From contig NZ_CP014222.1 of NCBI RefSeq assembly GCF_000969645.2, positions 4,653,740 to 4,717,739 of the forward strand: 64,000 nt of DNA, given 5' to 3'. The DNA comes from Janthinobacterium sp. B9-8 (lineage in GTDB: Bacteria; Pseudomonadota; Gammaproteobacteria; Burkholderiales; Chitinibacteraceae). Position 1 is the first letter of the stretch. Each line of letters opens with the position of its first letter. Below the pieces are notes generated by a model. That model did no database searches and was not told where the DNA came from. It worked only from the letters and a program-made list of their open reading frames with translations. The translations under genes were made by a program, and so were the position numbers. This document shows, in pieces, positions 1 through 6,786 of this stretch.

Positions 1-606
1 CTCTCGGTAGAAGGCATTGATGGCGCGGGTAAAAGCACTCAACTGGCGTGGATTGCACAGTGGCTGGCTCAGCAAGGCATTGCCTTTGTCCAAACGCGCG
101 AGCCAGGTGGCACACCTATGGGCGAGAAGCTGCGTGAGTTACTTCTTACCGAGCCTATGCACTTAGAAACAGAAACGCTGCTGATGTTTGCAGGGCGGCG
201 TGAACATCTGGCGCAAGTGATTTTGCCTGCGCTAGAGCGTGGCGATTGGGTGCTGTGTGATCGCTTTAGCGATGCCAGCTATGCCTATCAGGGCGGCGGA
301 CGAGGCTTGCCGCGCGAGAAGTTTATTGCGCTGGAGGAATGGGTGCAGGGTAGTGGCCTAAATAAAATCCAACCTGATTTAACATTTATTTTTGATGTAC
401 CCTTGGCGGTTAGCCAAGAGCGTATGGCAAATGGCCGTACTTTAGATCGCTTTGAGCGTGAAGCCGCTGATTTTCATGCGCGGGTGCGTGCAGCTTATTT
501 AGAAAGAGCTGCTAGCGAGCCGGAGCGGATTCGCGTGATTGATGCTAATCGCTCTTTAGAGCAAATCCAAACCGAGCTAGCTGAGATACTGAGTACCCTA
601 CTTTAA
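1..606 (+). CDS. tmk: Thymidylate kinase (5' end cut off by window)
   Basis: Phosphorylates dTMP to dTDP with ATP in the cytoplasm for DNA precursor synthesis. The frame is open from base 1. It begins with the P-loop EGIDGAGKST, so only the first few residues are missing. Further family marks are the REPGGTP segment, the CDRFSDASYAYQG region (substrate-binding DR motif) and the LID-like GRTLDRFE near residue 140. About 201 codons remain, which fits the usual length of about 205-210. It heads the conserved tmk-holB-pilZ-tatD string. A diverged second copy of its last 84 bases follows the stop codon. Confidence 0.95.
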   Translation, partial: LSVEGIDGAGKSTQLAWIAQWLAQQGIAFVQTREPGGTPMGEKLRELLLTEPMHLETETLLMFAGRREHLAQVILPALERGDWVLCDRFSDASYAYQGGGRGLPREKFIALEEWVQGSGLNKIQPDLTFIFDVPLAVSQERMANGRTLDRFEREAADFHARVRAAYLERAASEPERIRVIDANRSLEQIQTELAEILSTLL

Positions 607-627
607 TGCGAAGCCGTCGGTTTCCAT

Positions 628-711
628 GAGCGGATTTGCGTGATTGATGCTAATTGCTCTTTAGAGCAAATTCAGGCCGAGCTAGCAAAGATACTGGGCA
701 CCCTACTTTAA
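628..711 (+). pseudogene. Diverged second copy of the tmk 3' end
   Basis: These 84 bases align without gaps to 523-606, the last 27 codons plus stop of tmk, at an offset of exactly 105 bases. I count 9 mismatches (about 89% identity), two of them CGC to TGC. The translated remnant reads ERICVIDANCSLEQ against ERIRVIDANRSLEQ and ends at the same TAA. It has no start or upstream part of its own and is not a gene. It lies between tmk and holB and looks like the scar of a duplication or of allele replacement. Confidence 0.85.
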
Positions 712-731
712 CCAGAGCAATGAGTGCCACG

Positions 732-1751
732 ATGAAAACACTTTACCCTTGGCAAGCAGCGCCTTGGTCGCAATTGATGCGTGAAATTGATCGCCTGCCA
801 CACGCCATGCTGATCACGGGTGAGGAAGGTATCGGAAAAAAGCGCTTTGCAGAATACCTGGCGCAATTTCTGCTCTGCGAAGACGAAGCAAAAACCACTG
901 CACCATGTGGTGTATGCGATGGTTGCCGCTGGTATCTGGCAGGTAATCATCCTGATTTTCGGCTGGTTTCTCCAGAAGACGGGGATGGGGAAGCGAGTGA
1001 AGATGCCAAACCTAAGCGTAAATCGCAGGTGATTGGCGTTGATGATATTCGTGATCTGGCTGATTTTGTGAATCTGACGGCACATAGAAAGGGCATTCGT
1101 GTGACCTTGGTGTATCCGGCAGAGGCATTAAATATTGCCGCCGCCAATGCTTTTTTAAAAACGCTGGAAGAGCCGCCATCTGGTGCCGTGTTTATCTTGG
1201 TATCCAATCACTGGCGGCGCTTATTGCCTACGATACGTAGTCGCTGCCGGGTGTTTCCTATGGCCACTCCCGATCAAACTGCGGCAATGGCATGGCTGGC
1301 GCAGCAGCAAGTGGTTAACCCTGCTTTGCATTTATCGCATACGGGCGGCGCACCTTTGGCTGCACTGGATGATGCCAGTGCAGAGTGGTTGCCTAATCGT
1401 AAAGCGTTTTTAGCGCATATTGCCAATCCGGCGGCTTTAGATGTGCTGGCAGTGGCTGCGGAGCTAGAAAAGGCTAAACTGGAAATGGCATTAGTAGTTG
1501 GCTGGTTGCAAAAGTGGGTGCATGATTTAATCAATATAAAGATGACGGGCAAACTTCGCTATTATCCTGATTGGGATAGCGATTTACGCCGCATCGCGAC
1601 TCAATCATCTGCCTTTTTTCATTACACAGATCGTTTGAATGAAGCCATGCGTCTTGCGCATCACCCTTTAAATCAGCGATTAGTGTTTGAATCTTTATTG
1701 TTTGCTTACTTGGATGCACTGCGTGGTAAAAGCAGTAAGGGAAGAAAATGA
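732..1751 (+). CDS. holB: DNA polymerase III subunit delta'
   Basis: Clamp-loader subunit delta' of the DNA polymerase III holoenzyme. It starts MKTLYPWQ, like other HolB proteins. It carries a P-loop-like region (TGEEGIGKK), a four-cysteine zinc module (CEDEAKTTAPCGVCDGC, near residues 50-65), the AAANAFLKTLEEPP sensor region and the arginine-finger segment TIRSRC. I chose ATG 732; ATG 720 in the same frame (MSATMKT...) is equally possible. An in-frame ATG at 654 lies inside the tmk-end remnant and is unlikely. The stop overlaps the start of pilZ (ATGA), so the two are probably translationally coupled. Confidence 0.93.
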   Translation: MKTLYPWQAAPWSQLMREIDRLPHAMLITGEEGIGKKRFAEYLAQFLLCEDEAKTTAPCGVCDGCRWYLAGNHPDFRLVSPEDGDGEASEDAKPKRKSQVIGVDDIRDLADFVNLTAHRKGIRVTLVYPAEALNIAAANAFLKTLEEPPSGAVFILVSNHWRRLLPTIRSRCRVFPMATPDQTAAMAWLAQQQVVNPALHLSHTGGAPLAALDDASAEWLPNRKAFLAHIANPAALDVLAVAAELEKAKLEMALVVGWLQKWVHDLINIKMTGKLRYYPDWDSDLRRIATQSSAFFHYTDRLNEAMRLAHHPLNQRLVFESLLFAYLDALRGKSSKGRK

Positions 1752-2113
1752 GTGAACCTATTAAAGCACCGGTCTCGCGCCCTGGTGTGTTATCACTAAA
1801 TATTAAAGAAAAAGCCGCTTTATATGCTTCATACATGCCTTTTATAAAGGGGGGCGGGATTTTTATTCCGACCAATAAGGCCTATGTATTGGGCGATGAA
1901 GTTTTTATGCTGTTATCTCTTTTAGATGATCCGGCCAAAATTGCAGTATCAGGCAATGTGGTCTGGATTACGCCTCAGGGTGCGAATAATAATCACCAGC
2001 AGGGCATCGGCGTGAAATTCTCTGGTAATGAGGCGGGTAATCAGGCCAAAACCAAGATTGAAGGCTTGCTGGGCGGCTATTTGCAATCTGCTCGCACCAC
2101 GCACACGATGTAA
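1748..2113 (+). CDS. pilZ: PilZ-type type IV pilus protein
   Basis: 121-residue PilZ-domain protein of the original PilZ type, required for type IV pilus assembly in Pseudomonas. The stretch GVLSLNIKEKAALYASYMPF, then KGGGIFIPT and VVWITP match that subgroup closely. The c-di-GMP-binding RxxxR motif is absent, as in classical PilZ, so nucleotide binding is not expected. The position between holB and tatD is the same as in Pseudomonas aeruginosa. Its start overlaps the holB stop by four bases. Pilus function here is inferred from the family; no other pilus gene lies in the window. Confidence 0.93.
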   Translation: MSEPIKAPVSRPGVLSLNIKEKAALYASYMPFIKGGGIFIPTNKAYVLGDEVFMLLSLLDDPAKIAVSGNVVWITPQGANNNHQQGIGVKFSGNEAGNQAKTKIEGLLGGYLQSARTTHTM

Positions 2114-2129
2114 TTCGGGTGTTTTTAAA

Positions 2130-2305
2130 AAGACCTAAGTCTGTAGATACAGAGAACACCGAGTTTAAAAGCAGAACACTGAGAAAATGCACTTCGGATG
2201 AAAGCATTTGCTTGCGAAAAACATGAAATGCCTGAATCAAAATGATGCAATGTGTATATATGCTTACTTTCGTTGTGCCACTCTGTGATTCAAGATTTAG
2301 GTTTT
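2130..2305. repeat. CACAGAG-type palindromic repeat, degenerate copy
   Basis: The pilZ-tatD gap holds a degenerate inverted repeat. The left end (2130-2165, AGTCTGTAGATACAGAGAAC region) is roughly complementary to the right end (2277-2305, CTCTGTGATTCAAGATTTAG region). The right end matches the ends of the copies at 16706-16832 and 17926-18048. The left end, 2137-2165, differs by only three bases of 29 from the reverse complement of 15540-15568. It splits an otherwise tight operon. Confidence 0.6.
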
Positions 2306-2357
2306 GTGTGTGCCCGAAGTTCTGACGTAAAACCCTATTAATCTCTTCGAAGTCCTT

Positions 2358-3128
2358 ATGTTTATTGATTCGCATTGCCATATTAATTTCCCCGATCTTG
2401 CAGCCAATATCGACCAGCACTTAGCTAAGATGGCTGAAAATAAAGTGACGCATGCTTTGTGCGTAGCTGTGAATTTGCCAGAGCTGCCTTCGGTATTGGC
2501 CCTTGCTGATGCGCACGCTAATATCTTTGCTTCGGTTGGTGTGCACCCAGATTACGAAGATACGCCAGAGCCAACGGTTGAGCAGCTTGTTGAGCTGGCT
2601 TTGCATAAAAAGGTTGTGGCGATTGGTGAAACGGGGCTGGATTATTATCGCTTGCAAGGCGATTTGGAATGGCAGCGCGAGCGCTTCAGAGTGCATATTC
2701 GCGCCGCAAAAATGGCTGGTTTGCCGCTGATTATTCATACCCGTTCTTCGGCGGAGGATACGATTCGTATCCTAAAAGAAGAAGGCGCGGCGGAAGTAGG
2801 TGGTGTATTGCACTGCTTTACCGAGAGCTGGGAAGTGGCGCAGGCGGCGATGGAGTTGGGGTTTTATATATCTTTCTCAGGCATTGTGTCGTTTAAAAAA
2901 GCCGTTGAGCTACACGAAGTAGCGCGTTTAGTGCCTTTAGATCGAATGCTCATCGAAACCGATTCGCCCTATCTGGCCCCTGTGCCTTTCCGTGGTAAGC
3001 AAAACCAGCCAGCCTGGGTGCGGCATGTGGCTGAATCGATTGCCGATTTGCGCGGCGTGAGTGTGAATCAGATTGCAGACGCCAGCACGGCTAACTTCTT
3101 TAAATTATTTGCTCGAGCTAAAGCATGA
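2358..3128 (+). CDS. tatD: TatD family metal-dependent DNase/hydrolase
   Basis: 256-residue TIM-barrel hydrolase of the TatD family, with DNase activity linked to DNA repair and quality control. Metal-binding motifs are visible in order: SHCHINF near the N terminus (HxH), the AIGETGLDYY glutamate near residue 95, IIHTRSS (His), HCFTESWE (His) and ETDSPYLAP (Asp) near residue 202. Its place after holB and pilZ is conserved in many proteobacteria. A palindromic repeat now separates it from pilZ, and a second, diverged copy of its 3' end follows the stop codon. The exact paralogue (YcfH/TatD) cannot be settled without a tree. Confidence 0.9.
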   Translation: MFIDSHCHINFPDLAANIDQHLAKMAENKVTHALCVAVNLPELPSVLALADAHANIFASVGVHPDYEDTPEPTVEQLVELALHKKVVAIGETGLDYYRLQGDLEWQRERFRVHIRAAKMAGLPLIIHTRSSAEDTIRILKEEGAAEVGGVLHCFTESWEVAQAAMELGFYISFSGIVSFKKAVELHEVARLVPLDRMLIETDSPYLAPVPFRGKQNQPAWVRHVAESIADLRGVSVNQIADASTANFFKLFARAKA

Positions 3129-3160
3129 ATGCACTAGCGATGCCGATGGTGGCAACACTG

Positions 3161-3247
3161 GCCGATTTGCGCGGCATGAGCGTGAACCAGACTACGGATG
3201 TCAGCAGGGCTAACTTCTTTAAACTCTTTCACCTGGCCACAGTATGA
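3161..3247 (+). pseudogene. Diverged second copy of the tatD 3' end
   Basis: These 87 bases align without gaps to 3042-3128, the last 28 codons and stop of tatD, with 19 mismatches by my count (about 78% identity). The remnant encodes ADLRGMSVNQTTDVSRANFF against ADLRGVSVNQIADASTANFF. Weaker similarity may reach back to about 3149. Its TGA (3245-3247) overlaps the ATG of the next gene in an ATGA, the usual coupling of adjacent operon genes. This suggests that the remnant is the end of the original tatD and that the intact copy is the newcomer. Confidence 0.8.
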
Positions 3248-4020
3248 AAGTAGAGGCGCTTTTACTGGGTGTAGGTTCCAGCGGTGGCTCGCCAGCACTG
3301 GGCTGCTCTTGCCCGACCTGCGCCTCGACTGATCCCAAAAACAGCCGTACCCGCGCCTCTGCCGTGCTGCGTGCCGGGGGTAAAACTTTTCTGATCGATA
3401 CCGGCCCTGATCTGCGCCATCAGGCCTTGCGCGAGCAGCTATTGCATGTAGATGCGGTGCTTTATACCCACCCCCATGCCGATCATTTGAATGGTATCGA
3501 CGATATTCGCGCTTTTTGCTGGCTGCAAAGAGCGGCTATTCCGGTGTTTGGTAATGAGTTTATGCTCGACCATATCCGTCAGCGTTTCCCCTATACCCTG
3601 TTTCCGCCTAATAATTTCTGGGATAAACCGGTACTGACTCTGCATTCGGTGAGTGATAGCACTTTTGAATTTGCGGGCATTGCTATCGAGCCTATTCCCC
3701 TGATGCACGGCAAATGGCCGATTCTGGGCTATCGCATTGGTAATGTGGCGTATTTAACTGATGTGTCCGAGATCCCCGCTACCAGCATCGCCAAACTGCA
3801 AGGCCTGGACATCGTATTTTTAGATTGCCTGCGCCGCGTGCCTCATCCTACGCATTTTTCTGTTGATCAGGCGATTGCTGCAGCTCAATTGATTGGTGCA
3901 AAGCAAACCGTGATGATCCATATGACTCACGAGCTGGAATACCAAGCACTCTCACAAGAGTTGCCTGCGGGTATGGTGGTGGGCTATGACGGCATGCGAT
4001 TGATCAGTGAAGTAACTTAA
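3244..4020 (+). CDS. MBL-fold metallo-hydrolase, PhnP-like
   Basis: 258-residue metallo-beta-lactamase-fold hydrolase. The N terminus has GSSGGSPALGCSCPTC, the cysteine-bearing entry loop typical of PhnP-like phosphodiesterases. The zinc motif THPHADHLNGID follows near residues 77-88, then a histidine at LMHGKWP, the aspartate of YLTDVSE and a late MIHMTHE. PhnP cleaves cyclic ribose phosphates in phosphonate use. No phosphonate genes are nearby, so the substrate here is unknown. The start ATG overlaps the stop of the tatD-end remnant. It closes the tmk-to-tatD operon. Confidence 0.85.
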   Translation: MKVEALLLGVGSSGGSPALGCSCPTCASTDPKNSRTRASAVLRAGGKTFLIDTGPDLRHQALREQLLHVDAVLYTHPHADHLNGIDDIRAFCWLQRAAIPVFGNEFMLDHIRQRFPYTLFPPNNFWDKPVLTLHSVSDSTFEFAGIAIEPIPLMHGKWPILGYRIGNVAYLTDVSEIPATSIAKLQGLDIVFLDCLRRVPHPTHFSVDQAIAAAQLIGAKQTVMIHMTHELEYQALSQELPAGMVVGYDGMRLISEVT

Positions 4021-4270
4021 TTAGCTCACCTCATATGCTGCCTGAATTGTTTCTTAAAATTAAAAGACGGTTAAGCAATTGCTGGTTCTGAAACAAAAAT
4101 AGCAGTGATTTGATTATTATTTGCACATTTTCTGTCATATCTCTGAATGATAATCACCCATCGATGAAAGGTAGGGGATTATTCACAGAAAAAGATTGGG
4201 GCTAACTTTCATGATCTAATGGTGTCTCTTACAGGTATTTATCTGTATCCGTAATAGAGATGCTGTGCTT

Positions 4271-5716
4271 ATGCTAAAGCTCCAGATTACGTTGCGCGGT
4301 GCTCTTCCCTGCGCTTGCGCCCTTTTAGTGGCTTGTGCCGCTGCCCCTCAGGCCGAGAAACACGGCCATCCTCTTCCTGCCTATTACCCCGCTGATCAAA
4401 CTATTCCTTCTGCCCAAGCTACGGCGGCTGCTGGCTTGGGCTGGAAAAACCTATTTGTTGATCCGTATTTACAAGGGCTAATTAGCAATGCGCTGGCTTA
4501 TAACAGCGATTTGCGAGTGGCCAGTGCCCGCGTGGCAGAGGCGAAAGCACTGTATGGCATTCAGGATGCAAATCGTTGGCCGATGGTGGCGGTGGGGGCA
4601 GAGGCAGGGCGGGCTCGTAAGCCAGCTGATTTATCGCCCGTCCGCAAGACTTTGCTGGGAAGTCAGTATCAGGTGGGCTTTAGCCTTGCTACTTATGAGC
4701 TGGATTTTTGGGGAAGAGTCAGTAGCTTAAATGAGGCGGCCTTGGCGCAATTTCTGGCGAGCGCAGAAGCTAAACAGGCGTTTCAGATCAGCTTAATTGC
4801 CTTAGTGAGCAATAGTTATTTGCAAGATTTAGAGCTGGCCGAGCGGGTGTCTTTAGCAGAAAAAACCTTGGCAAGCCGTGAAGAATCGCTTCGAATTATG
4901 CAGCGGCGTGTGGATGTGGGCAGCGCTTCTGATTTGGTTTTGCGACAAGCGCAAATACTGATGTTTTCTACCCGTAGCGAGCTGGCCGTCTTAAAGCGCC
5001 AGCAGGCCCAAAATACGGCTTTATTGGCCCAGCTTACAGGGCATGCTGATTTACCAAGAACCACTCATTTAGCTTTAGATCAGCAGGGCTTGGAGCGTGA
5101 GATTGCGGCCGGATTGCCGAGCGATCTTTTACTCCAGCGCCCAGATTTGCGCGCCGCCGAGCAAAAGCTTAAAGCCAGCCGAGCCAATGTAAAGGCCGCA
5201 CGCGCTGCTTTTTTCCCTAGCATTACCCTCACAGGCATGGCGGGAATGGCGAGTAGTGATCTGGACAGGCTCTTTAGCTCTGGCCAGCAAATTTGGAGCT
5301 TTCTGCCGCAAATCTCTTTGCCGCTATTTGATGCGGGGCTGACTCAGCACAATTTGGATCTGGCCGAGGCACGTAAACATCTGGCGGTGGCCAATTACGA
5401 AAGTACCGTGCGCAGTGCTTTTCGTGATGTATCCAATGCCCTAGCGGCTCAGCACTGGCTGACGGTTCAACTGGCGGAGCAAACCGAGCTGGTGAAATTT
5501 GAGGCAGAGCGCACACGGCTGGCTGATCTGCGCTATGAGCATGGCGCAATTACCTACTTAGAAGTATTGGATGCCAAACGCGCCTTATTTAGTGCTGAGC
5601 AAGCACTGGTACAGCTGCGGCGTGCCCGATTATCCAGCACCGTGGATCTTTATGTGGCCGTGGGTGGTGGACAAGATGAGTTGCTGACGCCTGCTGGCAA
5701 AAAGGAAGAAAAATGA
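4271..5716 (+). CDS. Outer-membrane efflux lipoprotein (TolC/OprM/NodT family)
   Basis: Outer-membrane channel of a tripartite exporter. A signal peptide ends in a lipobox (LLVACAAAP, Cys near residue 19-21), so the protein should be lipid-anchored. Two OEP repeats follow, with long helices such as LRVASARVAEAKALYG and LRAAEQKLKASRANVKAARA, and the conserved LLQRPDLRAAE segment. Its length of about 481 residues is normal for the family. I chose ATG 4271; a GTG six bases upstream is possible. The stop overlaps the ATG of the HlyD-type gene, so channel, adaptor and ABC transporter are one operon. The substrate is not evident. Confidence 0.9.
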   Translation: MLKLQITLRGALPCACALLVACAAAPQAEKHGHPLPAYYPADQTIPSAQATAAAGLGWKNLFVDPYLQGLISNALAYNSDLRVASARVAEAKALYGIQDANRWPMVAVGAEAGRARKPADLSPVRKTLLGSQYQVGFSLATYELDFWGRVSSLNEAALAQFLASAEAKQAFQISLIALVSNSYLQDLELAERVSLAEKTLASREESLRIMQRRVDVGSASDLVLRQAQILMFSTRSELAVLKRQQAQNTALLAQLTGHADLPRTTHLALDQQGLEREIAAGLPSDLLLQRPDLRAAEQKLKASRANVKAARAAFFPSITLTGMAGMASSDLDRLFSSGQQIWSFLPQISLPLFDAGLTQHNLDLAEARKHLAVANYESTVRSAFRDVSNALAAQHWLTVQLAEQTELVKFEAERTRLADLRYEHGAITYLEVLDAKRALFSAEQALVQLRRARLSSTVDLYVAVGGGQDELLTPAGKKEEK

Positions 5717-6786
5717 AACTGACACTCAAAAATGGCTTGATTGGCGCGGGCGTGGCACTGGTATTGCTGGTGGCTGGGGTTGCAATTTGGTTTTTTGTGC
5801 ATAAAGACGATGATGAGCCTAAGGACTTTGCCGCCAGTAATGGGCGTCTGGAAGCCACCGAGGTAAATGTAGCCAGCAAGATGGCAGGGCGGGTGCAGGA
5901 AATCTTAGTCAAAGAAGGCGATTTGGTGCAGAAAAATGATGTGCTCGCCAAAATGGATATGTCGGCATTGCAAGCGCAGCTGCTGCAGGCAAGGGCAGAG
6001 CTAGCCAATGCGATCAGTCGAAAAGATGCTGCCCAGGCGCAAATTGCCCAACGCGATGCGGATGCCGTTACAGCGCAGGCGATATTGCTGCAAAGAAATT
6101 CCGAGCTGGATTTGGCAGGAAAAACAGCGGCCAGATCGAAGGCCTTGCTGCTAGAGCGGGCCACTTCGGTGCAAGAAGCCGATAACGATAGCGCTCGGCT
6201 CAATAATTCGCGGGCCGCTGTTACCGTGGCAAAAGCGCAGATTGCCACCGCAGATGCAGGCATTCGTGCTGCCCATGCACAGGTGCAGCAGGCAGAGGCA
6301 GGGATACTGGCCGCTGATGCCGGAGTGAAGCGTTTAGAAAGTGATTTAGAAGACGGCGTTCTGCGTGCACCACTGGCTGGGCGCGTTCAGTTTAGGGTGG
6401 CGCAGCCGGGTGAAGTGGTGGGCAATGGCGGTAATGTGCTTAGCCTGATTGATTTAAGCGATGTGTATATGACGTTTTTCCTGCCGACCAATTTGGCAGG
6501 GCGGGTGGCGCTGGGTGCTGATGTGCGCCTAGTGCTCGATGCGGCAAAGCAATATGTGATCCCGGCTAAGGTGTCTTTTGTGGCTGACGTTGCCCAATTC
6601 ACACCTAAAACGGTAGAAACAGAAAACGAGCGCGAAAAACTAATGTTTCGCATCAAGGCAAGGATCGATCCTGAGCTATTGAAAAAGAATATTCAAAACG
6701 TGAAAACGGGCGTGCCGGGCGTAGCTCATGTGCAGTTGAATGCCTCTCAGCCTTGGGTCAAAGAGCTTAAAGTGAACTTGCCATGA
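5713..6786 (+). CDS. yhiI: HlyD-family periplasmic adaptor of ABC exporter
   Basis: Membrane-fusion protein linking the inner-membrane ABC transporter to the outer-membrane channel. One membrane anchor lies near residues 8-29. A lipoyl/barrel-sandwich half follows (VNVASKMAGRVQEILVKEGD), then a long Ala/Gln-rich coiled-coil hairpin (about residues 75-200) and the second lipoyl half (LRAPLAGRVQFRVAQPGEVV). Gene order HlyD - RbbA-like - permease matches Escherichia coli yhiI-rbbA-yhhJ, which is why I use that name. ATGA overlaps at both ends indicate tight coupling. Confidence 0.85.
   Translation: MKLTLKNGLIGAGVALVLLVAGVAIWFFVHKDDDEPKDFAASNGRLEATEVNVASKMAGRVQEILVKEGDLVQKNDVLAKMDMSALQAQLLQARAELANAISRKDAAQAQIAQRDADAVTAQAILLQRNSELDLAGKTAARSKALLLERATSVQEADNDSARLNNSRAAVTVAKAQIATADAGIRAAHAQVQQAEAGILAADAGVKRLESDLEDGVLRAPLAGRVQFRVAQPGEVVGNGGNVLSLIDLSDVYMTFFLPTNLAGRVALGADVRLVLDAAKQYVIPAKVSFVADVAQFTPKTVETENEREKLMFRIKARIDPELLKKNIQNVKTGVPGVAHVQLNASQPWVKELKVNLP

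Noticed and set aside
654..731. Longer holB reading frame starting at 654
   Set aside because: The extra codons are the tmk-end remnant read in another frame, and HolB similarity begins at MKTLYPWQ (732).
4144..4162. Fur-box-like AATGATAATCA upstream of the efflux operon
   Set aside because: Only about 11 of 19 positions match, and no promoter is in register with it.
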